A DNA stretch of 64,000 nucleotides from Alteromonas sp. KUL42 (GTDB taxonomy: Bacteria > Pseudomonadota > Gammaproteobacteria > Enterobacterales > Alteromonadaceae): NCBI RefSeq assembly GCF_006538325.1, contig NZ_BJKK01000019.1:1-64000 (forward strand), read 5' to 3'. Both the position numbers and the translations under genes were made by a program. Below the pieces are notes generated by a model that was given only the letters and a program-made list of their open reading frames with translations, did no database searches and had not been told where the DNA came from. Below, piece by piece: positions 1 to 9,878 of the stretch (positions are counted from its first letter, which is position 1; the number at the start of each line of letters is the position of its first letter).

Positions 1-298
1 GTGTCATATTCGATTTGTTTGCTCAAATAACCCCCACAACGTTTATTTAACGGCCTAAATCCTAGCTATTACTGTCAGATTTCCACATTAATGATGGAGC
101 GGCGCTAACGTTAAAAACGCATTATTCACGCAAAAATGTTCCCTTTCTATTGAAATGTCAGTTCATAAACGCGTTTATTTACCTGTACCATGGTAAAAAA
201 TAAGCCTTATTTATTGAATCAGCCATGGCAAATAACAATATTTACAGAAATATAACTACCCTATAGATATTTGCCACGCTATATAGAAGGAAAGTAAC
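1..298. other. gene-free left edge, 5' region of the carbonic anhydrase gene
   Basis: No open reading frame, tRNA or rRNA end was recognised. The stretch is AT-rich and holds a short palindrome, AAATAA-GCC-TTATTT (198-212), between two CCATGG sites (188-193 and 223-228). It presumably carries the promoter of the downstream gene, but no convincing -35/-10 pair stands out. A Shine-Dalgarno AAGGAAAG ends just before the TTG start at 299. Confidence 0.4.
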
Positions 299-844
299 TT
301 GCCTTTACGTACTTACAAATCAATAGCACCTACGTTAGGTGAACGCTGTTATGTTGACGAGTCTTCTGTTATTGCAGGGGATGTCATTCTGGATGATGAC
401 GCCAGCATTTGGCCATTAGTTGCAGCAAGAGGGGATGTCAATCACATACGCATAGGTAAGCGCAGTAATGTGCAAGACGGAACGGTCTTGCACGTAACAA
501 GAAAGTCAGCTCAAAACCCCAATGGCTTTCCGCTTATTATCGGCGAAGATGTTACCGTTGGTCATAAATGTATGTTACATGGCTGCGAATTAGGTAATCG
601 TATATTAGTTGGTATGGGCGCCATTATTATGGACGGTGTTATTGTAGAAGATGATGTCTTTATTGGAGCTGGTACATTGGTGCCGCCGAATAAGCAATTA
701 GAGAGCGGCTATCTTTATGTTGGTAACCCAATGCAGAAGAAGCGCCCATTAAAAGAAAGTGAAATAGCCTTCCTAAAACAATCAGCAGTTAATTATGTCC
801 TATTAAAAGACGAATATTTAACACAAGAAGATAGCAGCAATTAA
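299..844 (+). CDS. gamma-class carbonic anhydrase family protein (YrdA-like)
   Basis: A 181-residue left-handed beta-helix (hexapeptide repeat) protein of the gamma-carbonic anhydrase/YrdA/PaaY family. The three metal-ligand histidines of the family are visible at about H65 (LHVTR), H89 and H94 (GHKCMLHG). The family forms trimers that bind Zn or Fe between subunits; carbonic anhydrase activity is proven only for some members, so the reaction is inferred. The start is TTG, chosen because AAGGAAAG lies 5 bases upstream and the protein begins at the usual family position. It is monocistronic and convergent with aroE. The yrdA, aroE, tsaC neighbourhood resembles the E. coli yrd region. Confidence 0.9.
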   Translation: MPLRTYKSIAPTLGERCYVDESSVIAGDVILDDDASIWPLVAARGDVNHIRIGKRSNVQDGTVLHVTRKSAQNPNGFPLIIGEDVTVGHKCMLHGCELGNRILVGMGAIIMDGVIVEDDVFIGAGTLVPPNKQLESGYLYVGNPMQKKRPLKESEIAFLKQSAVNYVLLKDEYLTQEDSSN

Positions 845-885
845 TGCGCTGCTATTTTCTCGCCATCACTTACTGTTAATTTGAG

Positions 886-1716
886 TTAACTCTGGTTAAT
901 AGATTGTCTAACGTATTCCACTACACTTTTTGTATTGGGTTTTACCCCTGTCCATATAGTGAAAGCAGCTGCGGCTTGTTCTACTAACATGCCGAGTCCG
1001 TCTATACATTGAGGTACACCCATTTTAGATGCACTCTGCATGAAGGGTGTAGGCGAGTTTTTATAAACCATGTCATATACAGCAGCACATTCGCTTAAAA
1101 GTGTTGCATTAACTTCACACGGTAAAGTGCCATGTAAACTTGTAGCCGTAGAATTAATAATAATGTTTGGCTTTGTGCTTTTCACCTCATCCAAGCTCAC
1201 TACATTGATGTTACTGCTATGCGTGCTTTCACCGGCCACTTGTTGAGCGCGCTCAAGGGTTCTATTAGCAATAGTCAGTGTTGTAATGCCTGCATCGAAC
1301 AAAGGAGAAATAACACCACGCGCTGCACCACCAGCACCAAGTAACAACACGCGTTGGTTATTCAACTTAACCCCATTATTAAGTAAATCATTCACCAACC
1401 CAACGCCATCGGTGTTAAAACCTTTAAGCGTTCCATCGTCACTTAACATTATTGTATTTACTGCTTTTGCGTCTTTCGCAGCTTGATCGTCAACCTTAGC
1501 CAATTCAAAAGCATCTAGCTTGAACGGCATAGTGACATTGCAACCCAGCGCACCTTCCTGTGCGAAAAACGCCTTAGCAGCTTCTTTAAATCCATCTTCA
1601 GGTGCGAGGATTTTTTCATAAGAAATCACTTGTCCAGTTTGTTCAGCAAACATTTGATGTATGGTTGGTGATAAACTCTGGGCAATAGGATTTCCAAATA
1701 CGGCGAATTTTTTCAT
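886..1716 (-). CDS. aroE: shikimate dehydrogenase (NADP+)
   Basis: AroE reduces 3-dehydroshikimate to shikimate in aromatic amino acid synthesis. The 276 residues are normal for the family. Visible motifs are the substrate-binding SLSP (14-17), NVTMPFK with the catalytic lysine at 66, NTDG with the catalytic aspartate at about 103, and the Rossmann GAGGAA at 127-132. Its ATG (1714-1716) overlaps the ATG of the divergent haemoglobin gene (1715-1717) inside a single CATG. Neither gene therefore has a conventional leader separate from the other. Confidence 0.96.
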   Translation of the reverse strand: MKKFAVFGNPIAQSLSPTIHQMFAEQTGQVISYEKILAPEDGFKEAAKAFFAQEGALGCNVTMPFKLDAFELAKVDDQAAKDAKAVNTIMLSDDGTLKGFNTDGVGLVNDLLNNGVKLNNQRVLLLGAGGAARGVISPLFDAGITTLTIANRTLERAQQVAGESTHSSNINVVSLDEVKSTKPNIIINSTATSLHGTLPCEVNATLLSECAAVYDMVYKNSPTPFMQSASKMGVPQCIDGLGMLVEQAAAAFTIWTGVKPNTKSVVEYVRQSINQS

Positions 1717-2146
1717 GGGAATACGAGACTTATTTAAGACAAAACAAAAAAGCGTTAACGATGCTACGCAGGGTACACCATATTATCGATTAGGTGGAGA
1801 GGAGAAAGTTCGCGATCTAGCCAATGCATTCTATGACGTAATGGAGAGTGATCCTATCGCATCAGAATTACTCAAAATACATCCACAACCGCTAGACAGA
1901 ATTCGTCATGTGTTCTTTTTGTATTTGAGTTTGTGGCTAGGTGGGCCTGATGATTTTCAAAAGCAATTTGGACACCCACGCCTTCGTGCTAGGCACTTAC
2001 CTTTTACCGTTACGCCTGCACTTAAAGATCAGTGGATGTATTGCATGCGTAAAGCCATGTTTAAAACCGTAGAGGACATCGCATTAGCGCAGCAACTGTT
2101 AGCGGCACTAGACCAACTTGCCGAGCATATGATTAATTCAAAATAA
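1715..2146 (+). CDS. group II truncated haemoglobin (TrHb2)
   Basis: A 143-residue 2/2 globin of the YjbI/GlbO type. The family signature is clear: YYRLGGEEKVRDL near residue 23, FGHPRLRARHLPF with the proximal haem histidine at about 94, and the TrHb2 tryptophan (QWM, about 107) at position G8. Members bind O2 or NO and can detoxify peroxide or nitrogen oxides; the substrate here is unknown. An upstream in-frame ATG at 1661 would add 18 residues lying inside aroE antisense. I prefer 1715 because the extra residues are not globin-like, though neither start has a good Shine-Dalgarno. The promoter must lie within the aroE 5' end. Confidence 0.85.
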   Translation: MGIRDLFKTKQKSVNDATQGTPYYRLGGEEKVRDLANAFYDVMESDPIASELLKIHPQPLDRIRHVFFLYLSLWLGGPDDFQKQFGHPRLRARHLPFTVTPALKDQWMYCMRKAMFKTVEDIALAQQLLAALDQLAEHMINSK

Positions 2147-2150
2147 AAAG

Positions 2151-2180
2151 GCGCGCCGATAAGAAAATCTCATGGCGCGC
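2151..2180 (+). terminator. GC-rich hairpin after the haemoglobin gene
   Basis: Arms GCGCGCC (2151-2157) and GGCGCGC (2174-2180) form a 7-bp stem 4 bases after the stop codon. No T tract follows, so it is either a weak terminator or an mRNA 3'-end stabiliser. Confidence 0.4.
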
Positions 2181-2251
2181 AAATCCCCTATTTTACGCTC
2201 TATTGGCGTATAAGTAGTGCAATTGTGAAATTGTGGTTGAGTTCGTACCAG

Positions 2252-2926
2252 TTAGAAGGTGTAACCTACTGATAACGTGTAAACCCAAGGATCTATATCA
2301 ATACTGTTAACTTTTCCATCTGCTTCACCTACTTTGAACGATGCTTCAGTCTCGATATCGATAAAACGTACAGACGCATTTACGTGCCACTTCTTATCAA
2401 TTTGATAGTCCATACCAACTTGCGCAGACAAACCGAATGAATTATCAAGTGATAGATCACTTAGGCCCGCATTGCTGTTTGCACCAGTGAATGATTCATC
2501 AAAGAAAATAGTGTAGTTAATACCCGCACCAACATAAGGCTGAAAAGCTGAACTTGCGTCATTAAAGTAATAGTTCGCAGTTAGTGTAGGTGGTAGATGA
2601 GTTACTTCACCTAAACGGTTACCTGTACCTAGTGGATCAGCGACAGAAAAGTTAACATCGTGCTTGAATGGCGTTGCCGCGAGTAATTCGATATTAATAT
2701 TATCAGTAACAAAATACGCTACGTTTAGGCCTAGTTGAGTATTGTTATCAACAGTAAGAGCAACACCTAAATCCGCGCCGCCGGCAAGAATATTAGAAGA
2801 AGACTCATCTGGTGCAACAGTAGTTAAGCCACCACGTACAATCCAGTCACCTTGCTGGTGAGCTGCTGCTAGTGGAGAAACGGCCGCAAGGGCAAGACAA
2901 ATAGCTGAAAGAGTATATTTACGCAT
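2252..2926 (-). CDS. ompW: OmpW family outer-membrane beta-barrel protein
   Basis: A 224-residue precursor with a signal peptide of about 22 residues (cleavage after LAAA, before HQQGDW). The mature part begins GDWIVRGGLTTVAPDESS, has alternating beta strands, and ends with an aromatic residue (VGYTF) as expected for BAM-dependent barrels. OmpW proteins form small eight-stranded barrels for hydrophobic compounds and are often linked to respiratory or osmotic state. It is monocistronic. A perfect FNR-type box lies about 120 bases upstream, which agrees with the known FNR dependence of ompW in enterobacteria. Confidence 0.9.
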   Translation of the reverse strand: MRKYTLSAICLALAAVSPLAAAHQQGDWIVRGGLTTVAPDESSSNILAGGADLGVALTVDNNTQLGLNVAYFVTDNINIELLAATPFKHDVNFSVADPLGTGNRLGEVTHLPPTLTANYYFNDASSAFQPYVGAGINYTIFFDESFTGANSNAGLSDLSLDNSFGLSAQVGMDYQIDKKWHVNASVRFIDIETEASFKVGEADGKVNSIDIDPWVYTLSVGYTF

Positions 2927-3039
2927 AGTGTGTGTCTCGTGTGTTTAACTAAGATGACGCCACTGTACGCCTTTGGCCTTGTAAAACGTTGATCCAGCGC
3001 AAAGTTCCCAAGTAACTAGATGACCGTTGGTATTACTCA

Positions 3040-3053
3040 TTGATGTAGATCAA
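3040..3053 (-). promoter_or_regulatory. FNR-type box upstream of ompW
   Basis: TTGAT-GTAG-ATCAA is a perfect match to the FNR/CRP-family consensus TTGAT-N4-ATCAA. With the site at about -41.5, transcription would start near 3005 and a TAGTTA (about 3018-3013 on the minus strand) would serve as -10. The site and its symmetry are seen; control by an FNR/EtrA homologue is inferred. Confidence 0.7.
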
Positions 3054-3100
3054 AAAGAAACGCCGCTGTAATGAAATGTGCTTCATTAAGTGCGGCGTTT
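3050..3100 (-). terminator. terminator of the lysM-dprA-smg-yrdD-tsaC-hemF operon
   Basis: A long near-perfect stem: outer arms AAACGCCGC/GCGGCGTTT (3058-3066 and 3092-3100) and inner arms TAATGAA/TTCATTA around ATGTGC. On the minus strand it is followed by TTTCTTTTTG. It lies 88 bases after the hemF stop. The T tract abuts the ompW FNR box. Confidence 0.75.
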
Positions 3101-3187
3101 TAATTGAGGATGTTGAACTTAGAGGTAAGTATTTTGTTTTCTAAAACATTTCAATTACACACCGAAACGCCCTAGCCTATAGCTTTT

Positions 3188-4722
<1,535 letters not shown>

Positions 4723-4746
4723 TGCTATTCAATCTCTACGTAAAGG

Positions 4747-5289
4747 TTATTTTTTATAACTACAAGCAGGTTGTGGGCACTGCAATTGCCCCTTTTTATC
4801 GATTAGTACTCCCCAACCACATTCTGGGCAGCGTTCATTAACTGGCGTGAAATTTAGCACATAACGACATTGCGGATAATGATTACAAGCGAAAAACTGC
4901 TTACCATATTTGTTGGTACGAGAAATCAAATGCCCTTTTTTGCACTTAGGGCAATCTACCAAGGTGTCTTCTTGCTGCTTAATAGGTGCAATGTAATGGC
5001 AGTTTGGAAAGTTTGTGCAACCGATAAACATGCCAAAGCGCCCCTTTTTAATAGCAAGCTCTGACGCACATTCTGGACATGCCACGCCTTCTAGGGTTTT
5101 AAGCAGTGTTGTTTGATTATCGTGAAGTGGCTTACTAAAGTGACAATCGGGATATCCGGTGCATCCGATAAAGGGGCCAGATTTACTGTTCTTGATATGT
5201 AGTGGTTTCCCGCACTCTGGGCAATCACCAAAATTGTCATCAAGTGCATGCTCATGGGCGGAAAATAATGAGTGATCTATTTTGGACAT
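4747..5289 (-). CDS. topoisomerase-type C4 zinc-finger protein (YrdD-like)
   Basis: A 180-residue protein built from four tandem zinc ribbons of the topoisomerase I C-terminal type. Each has CPxC ... C-x-YPxC or CxxFPNC spacing, for example CPECGKPLHIKNSKSGPFIG followed by CTGYPDC. No catalytic topoisomerase domain is present, so it is a stand-alone nucleic-acid-binding module of unknown function. E. coli YrdD has the same architecture at the same place. It follows smg after 112 bases containing a 13-bp hairpin. Confidence 0.9.
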   Translation of the reverse strand: MSKIDHSLFSAHEHALDDNFGDCPECGKPLHIKNSKSGPFIGCTGYPDCHFSKPLHDNQTTLLKTLEGVACPECASELAIKKGRFGMFIGCTNFPNCHYIAPIKQQEDTLVDCPKCKKGHLISRTNKYGKQFFACNHYPQCRYVLNFTPVNERCPECGWGVLIDKKGQLQCPQPACSYKK

Positions 5290-5297
5290 AATAACCT

Positions 5298-5327
5298 TAA
5301 GTACACAGCGTTGGCGCTGTGTACTTA
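5298..5327. other. perfect 13-bp hairpin between smg and yrdD
   Basis: Arms TAAGTACACAGCG and CGCTGTGTACTTA around a TTGG loop form a 13-bp perfect stem just upstream of the yrdD Shine-Dalgarno. No T tract follows on either strand. It may be an mRNA processing or stabilising element inside the operon. Confidence 0.6.
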
Positions 5328-5401
5328 GTAAGCGTAAAGAACATTACGAGGTGCGCTGGTGTAACGAGCTGAACTTCTGTTGTTCATTAGGCCCTCATAC
5401 A

Positions 5402-5878
5402 CTAATGCAAGACACCATCGGGCTCTTCAAAGAGCAAGTCTTCCATTTGTGCATAGGCCTTTTCTTTACCTGGCACGTTAAACAGCACCATTAACACAAC
5501 CCATTTCAAGTCTTCTAAGCAAAACTCATTTGAGTCAATTTCCATAACGCGGTCAATCACCATTTCTCGCGTTGAAGCATCAAGAACATTAACTTGCTCT
5601 AAGAACATTAAGAAACCACGACACTCTACATCTAAGCGCATTTGCTCTTCGTGCGTATAAATACGACTTAAGCTTGTGCTGATGCCCTTACAGAAGTAAG
5701 GTTTAATGTCGGTTTCTTGCAGTGCAGCAAGCTTCTCTAACCATGCGAGGGCTTTGTATATTTCATCGTGATGAAAACCGGCGCGAACAAGCTCTTCGGT
5801 TAACTCATCTTGGTCAACGCGAATTTCAGTTTCACTGTGAATGAAGTTTTCGAACAGATACATGAGGATATCGAACAT
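5402..5878 (-). CDS. smg: Smg family protein (DUF494)
   Basis: A 158-residue protein of the Smg/DUF494 family, recognisable from [16 protein letters not shown] at the start and the [12 protein letters not shown] segment. The biochemical function is unknown across the family. Its place directly after dprA (smf) is the classical smf-smg order. The stop of dprA and the start of smg are 1 base apart, indicating co-transcription and probably coupled translation. Confidence 0.93.
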   Translation of the reverse strand: MFDILMYLFENFIHSETEIRVDQDELTEELVRAGFHHDEIYKALAWLEKLAALQETDIKPYFCKGISTSLSRIYTHEEQMRLDVECRGFLMFLEQVNVLDASTREMVIDRVMEIDSNEFCLEDLKWVVLMVLFNVPGKEKAYAQMEDLLFEEPDGVLH

Positions 5879-5879
5879 A

Positions 5880-7001
5880 TTATTTTCCCCTCAATTTAAC
5901 GTAGCCACCTGGGACAGCGGCCACTAAACCACGCAATTCATATTCTAATAATGATGCCATAACTTCAGATACCGTTTTGGCATTGCGCTGGGCTATAACA
6001 TCAATAGCGGTGATGTCATAATCCACACTAGCTAATAATTTATCGGTTGCCAAGCTATTCACTTTACTTTTTTCGTCTTCATCGCCTACTTCTATTAATA
6101 ATTGCTGCGGGCGAATAGCAATTTCATCGAATATGTCATTTGCATTTGTGACTAACTTGGCACCTTGCTGAATTAACCAATGACATCCTTCAGAATACGC
6201 ATGGAATATACTTCCAGGCACTGCAAATACTTCTTTGCCTAGATCTGCGGCCAAATTGGCAGTTATCAAGGTGCCACTGCGAATTTTTGCTTCTACAACT
6301 AGCGTTCCAAGCGTCAGCGCAGCAATAATGCGATTTCGTCTTGGAAAGTGCCACTGCTTTGGTCCCTGCCCGGGAAAGAACTCGGAAACACACAACCCGC
6401 CATCGCTAACAATTTCGTTTAGTAGCAGACTGTTTTTTGCAGGATAAACCTTGTCAGGGCCTGTCCCCACTACTGCTATGGTTTTCCCCACGCCTTCTAG
6501 GCCCCCTTTGTGTGCAGCGCTATCAATTCCCATCGCAAGCCCACTTGTAATTGTGATGCCATTAACCGAGAGGTCCCTCGCAAGAGACTGTGCTATTTGC
6601 TTTCCTTGATGACTTGCCCTTCGACTTCCAACAATCGCAATTTGATGACTATTTAATAGAGTAGGATCACCAAGACCAAAGAGCACCAATGGTGGGTTTT
6701 GTAATTGCTTTAGCGCACTGGGGTAGTGAGGTGACTCTATGGTGATTAAACAACGTCCAGATTCACTTTTTAGCCATTGCATTGCTTTTTCAACAAGCGA
6801 TGTACTCACTTGCTGAAATAATGTTGAGACTTCACTGGTGTGGTGCTGAGACGAGTTAGTTAACTGCTCTGGTGAAAGTGTTAGCGTAGACAGTACGTTC
6901 AACCAATGTTTTGTCGCAACACGCTGCGCTGAAGCAAGTGATAACCAAGCAATGTCATTAGCACTATATGTAGAGGAAAGTGTAGATTTGAAAGTAGGCA
7001 T
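5880..7001 (-). CDS. dprA: DNA-processing protein DprA/Smf
   Basis: DprA binds incoming single-stranded DNA during natural transformation and loads RecA. The 373-residue protein has an N-terminal SAM-like region, the Rossmann-like core with [10 protein letters not shown] (121-130), [14 protein letters not shown] (150-163) and [11 protein letters not shown] (177-187), then [10 protein letters not shown], and a C-terminal winged-helix domain. It is complete, but presence alone does not show competence because dprA is nearly universal. Confidence 0.96.
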   Translation of the reverse strand: MPTFKSTLSSTYSANDIAWLSLASAQRVATKHWLNVLSTLTLSPEQLTNSSQHHTSEVSTLFQQVSTSLVEKAMQWLKSESGRCLITIESPHYPSALKQLQNPPLVLFGLGDPTLLNSHQIAIVGSRRASHQGKQIAQSLARDLSVNGITITSGLAMGIDSAAHKGGLEGVGKTIAVVGTGPDKVYPAKNSLLLNEIVSDGGLCVSEFFPGQGPKQWHFPRRNRIIAALTLGTLVVEAKIRSGTLITANLAADLGKEVFAVPGSIFHAYSEGCHWLIQQGAKLVTNANDIFDEIAIRPQQLLIEVGDEDEKSKVNSLATDKLLASVDYDITAIDVIAQRNAKTVSEVMASLLEYELRGLVAAVPGGYVKLRGK

Positions 7002-7036
7002 TACCGCTCCTTGGTGTAAGCGGCAATAGGACTAAG

Positions 7037-8110
7037 TTAAGGCTTAGCGACAATAAAACCGCGTTTTATTCCTTGATTTGCTCGCGTAATCAACCCATAA
7101 CTGACTGCGTTGAAGCTTTTAAAAATAACAACCTCACCCACTTTTAGTGCCGGTTGTGCCAATGCGTCATTGAACCATTGACCACCAGCTCTTACGCCAG
7201 GTTCGTTTACATAGCGCGGTGCGTCATCATCAATAATGGCAGGCCCCTGAACATAGAGCCCCATCACCGTGCCGGGTGTTATATCAGTACTGCCTAAATC
7301 GACAATGACCACATCGTATTTACCCAGCAATTCATGGTCGTGAAGATCACCAACCACTGTGCCATGTTGCTGCGAAGCCGCTTTTAATTCAAAACTTTGA
7401 GGGTGTTCAAAGCCACCTTCTAACAACCTGTCGCCACGTTTCGCTTCTTGATTAGCTTCATCAATATATAACAACATGGTTTCATCAGATTGCCCTTCAG
7501 GTATTACAGAAGCGTTAGACACATGAGTTAGCTGTACACCTAACACATCGTTATTGAGGTTAGTGATCGTAGCGTGCTTTCTAACAACACGGTACTGACT
7601 ATTGGTACTGAATTTTTGCTGCCCAAGCACCAATTCATCTGAAGCAAATCGAACATTACCATCTTGGTTGCCAAGTAACTTTGGCAGCGCTTCGAATTGC
7701 TGCTGGTCAATAAATGTGTGCTGCTTAATAAAAGGCGCAATGGTTTCCCACGCAAGTACATCGATAGCAGATTGCTTGATACGTTTGTGTGTTGTTGGAG
7801 AGAGCGTCATTGACGGCTTATCTCGTTGCACCGTTAAAGTAGGTTTGCCGTTGGTATACCCCACAATGATAACGTCACCAGGATAAATAAGGTGTGGGTT
7901 ATCAATTTGTGTATTGGTGCGCCAAAGTTCAGGCCACAACCAAGGCTCATTTAAGAACACACTGGCTATTCCCCACAGTGTGTCACCTTTTTGTACCGTG
8001 TAGGTTTTAGGCGCGTCATCCTTTAATTGAAAAGAAAAAGAAGGAAATGCCCAAAATGCACATATGGCTAATATTACAATTCGACATGTGTTGTTTAATC
8101 GCTTTTTCAA
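7037..8110 (-). CDS. secreted LysM-domain protein
   Basis: A 357-residue protein with a signal peptide (KKRLNN ... ILAICAFWAFPSFSF) followed at once by one LysM peptidoglycan-binding domain (TYTVQKGDTLWGIAS to about residue 85). A long C-terminal region lacks a known enzyme motif. I place the start at a TTG (8110), because AGGTGG lies 5 bases upstream and the signal peptide then starts correctly. The more upstream ATG at 8140 adds 10 residues without a ribosome site. In many gammaproteobacteria a LysM protein precedes dprA and is divergent from def, as here. It probably acts at the cell envelope. Confidence 0.88.
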   Translation of the reverse strand: MKKRLNNTCRIVILAICAFWAFPSFSFQLKDDAPKTYTVQKGDTLWGIASVFLNEPWLWPELWRTNTQIDNPHLIYPGDVIIVGYTNGKPTLTVQRDKPSMTLSPTTHKRIKQSAIDVLAWETIAPFIKQHTFIDQQQFEALPKLLGNQDGNVRFASDELVLGQQKFSTNSQYRVVRKHATITNLNNDVLGVQLTHVSNASVIPEGQSDETMLLYIDEANQEAKRGDRLLEGGFEHPQSFELKAASQQHGTVVGDLHDHELLGKYDVVIVDLGSTDITPGTVMGLYVQGPAIIDDDAPRYVNEPGVRAGGQWFNDALAQPALKVGEVVIFKSFNAVSYGLITRANQGIKRGFIVAKP

Positions 8111-8326
8111 ATTAACCACCTGCAAAATAATCACTGCCATTTACTGTTGCTTTTTCATACAATAGCACCATATCGGCATTAACTCGTATAGTTATAGGCT
8201 ATCGGCAAAAAACTACGCGATTGCCCCTGATATACGTTAGAATAGTAACTTAATAAGCACTGTAAAGTGTGCTGGTAATTAGATCGTATATGAATTTATA
8301 CAGCGAAAAGGTGAAGTAAGCGAGAA

Positions 8327-8836
8327 ATGGCAATTTTAGACGTATTAAGTTTTCCAGATGAACGCCTGCGTACAGTTGCAAAACCTGTATCAGAAGTTAA
8401 CGACGAAATTAAACAGCTTGTGTCAGACATGTTTGAAACCATGAAAGACGAAAACGGCATTGGCCTTGCTGCAACGCAAGTAGACCGTCACGTACAAGTT
8501 GTTGTGATGGACGTGTCGGAAGACCAAAACGAGCCACGCGTATTTATTAACCCTGAAATTACGCATAAAAACGGCTCGACTATCAGCGAAGAAGGTTGCC
8601 TTTCCGTTCCAGGTAACTACGCAAAAGTAGAACGTGCTGAGTCTATCACGGTAAAAGCATTGAACGAACATGGCGAGACGTTTGAATTGGAAGCAGAAGG
8701 TTTATTGGCCATATGTATCCAACATGAACTCGACCATCTGAAGGGCAAACTGTTTATTGATTACCTTTCTCCGTTAAAGCGTCAACGCATTCGCAAGAAG
8801 CTTGAGAAAGAAGCACGTTTAGCCGCCAAAGCGTAA
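8327..8836 (+). CDS. def: peptide deformylase
   Basis: Removes the formyl group from the N-terminal methionine of nascent proteins. All three family motifs are intact: GIGLAATQ (44-51), EGCLS with the metal ligand C91, and QHELDHLKG (132-140) with H133, E134 and H137. The 169 residues match E. coli. First gene of def-fmt-rsmB-trkA; the next gene starts 8 bases after its stop. The promoter lies in the divergent region shared with the lysM gene. Confidence 0.98.
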   Translation: MAILDVLSFPDERLRTVAKPVSEVNDEIKQLVSDMFETMKDENGIGLAATQVDRHVQVVVMDVSEDQNEPRVFINPEITHKNGSTISEEGCLSVPGNYAKVERAESITVKALNEHGETFELEAEGLLAICIQHELDHLKGKLFIDYLSPLKRQRIRKKLEKEARLAAKA

Positions 8837-8844
8837 GGAATACC

Positions 8845-9798
8845 GTGACAACCCCATTAAAAGTAATTTTTGCCGGTACTCCGGATTTCGCTGCTCAACA
8901 TTTGTTGGCGTTATTAGAGAGCAAGCACGATGTAGTGGCTGTATATACACAGCCCGATCGCCCAGCTGGTCGCGGTAAAAAGTTAACCGCTAGCCCAGTT
9001 AAATCGTTGGCATTAGAACATGCCATTCCCGTTTACCAGCCCGAATCACTTAGGCAACAAGAGGCACAAGATGCTTTGTTTGCTATTGAAGCTGACATTA
9101 TGGTTGTTGTGGCCTACGGCCTGATACTACCCACACCGGTGTTGTCTGCACCTTCGCGAGGTTGCATTAACGTTCACGGCTCTATTTTACCAAAATGGCG
9201 TGGTGCAGCGCCTATTCAACGCGCCATTTGGGCAGGTGATGCTGAAACAGGCGTTACCATTATGCAAATGGACGAAGGCTTGGATACCGGCGATATGCTT
9301 CACATTGCCACACTCCCTATAGAGAAAGACGATACTAGTGCTACGCTTTACACCAAATTAGCTGAGCTTGGACCTAAGGCGCTGGTTAATGTATTAGACA
9401 ATATAGACAGTTATACACCAGAGAAACAAGACGACGCACTGGCCACTTACGCGAAAAAGTTATCAAAAGAAGAAGCGTTAATTAATTGGCAAGACGATGC
9501 AGCGCAAATAGAGCGAAATATTCGAGCCTTTAACCCGTGGCCAGTAGCGTGGATGCGAATTGACGATCAGAACGTCAAAGTATGGTCTGCGAGTGTAACT
9601 ACCTGTGATAGAGCTGTGGCTCCTGGCACAGTAATAAGCGCCAATAAAGAAGGTATTACTATTGCAACAGGACAAGGCGCGTTGTGCATCACGTCACTAC
9701 AAATTCCGGGTAAAAAAGCACTTCCTGCAGCAGATGTTATCAATGCCCGTCAATCTTGGTTTGAAGTAGGCCGTTGCCTTGCAGAAGTGAATGCATAG
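8845..9798 (+). CDS. fmt: methionyl-tRNA formyltransferase
   Basis: Formylates initiator Met-tRNA using 10-formyl-tetrahydrofolate, the counterpart of Def. It has 317 residues and a GTG start. Visible are the N-terminal [12 protein letters not shown], the catalytic N109 and H111 in [17 protein letters not shown]148-type residues in [10 protein letters not shown], and the C-terminal domain with FNPWPVAW. It sits directly between def and rsmB. Confidence 0.98.
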   Translation: MTTPLKVIFAGTPDFAAQHLLALLESKHDVVAVYTQPDRPAGRGKKLTASPVKSLALEHAIPVYQPESLRQQEAQDALFAIEADIMVVVAYGLILPTPVLSAPSRGCINVHGSILPKWRGAAPIQRAIWAGDAETGVTIMQMDEGLDTGDMLHIATLPIEKDDTSATLYTKLAELGPKALVNVLDNIDSYTPEKQDDALATYAKKLSKEEALINWQDDAAQIERNIRAFNPWPVAWMRIDDQNVKVWSASVTTCDRAVAPGTVISANKEGITIATGQGALCITSLQIPGKKALPAADVINARQSWFEVGRCLAEVNA

Positions 9799-9878
9799 AT
9801 GTGACCCCATATAAGTGAACGCAGAGTGAAACCATTTCCCCTACCAAAACAAAAAACCTGCGTGCGGACTGCGCGTGG

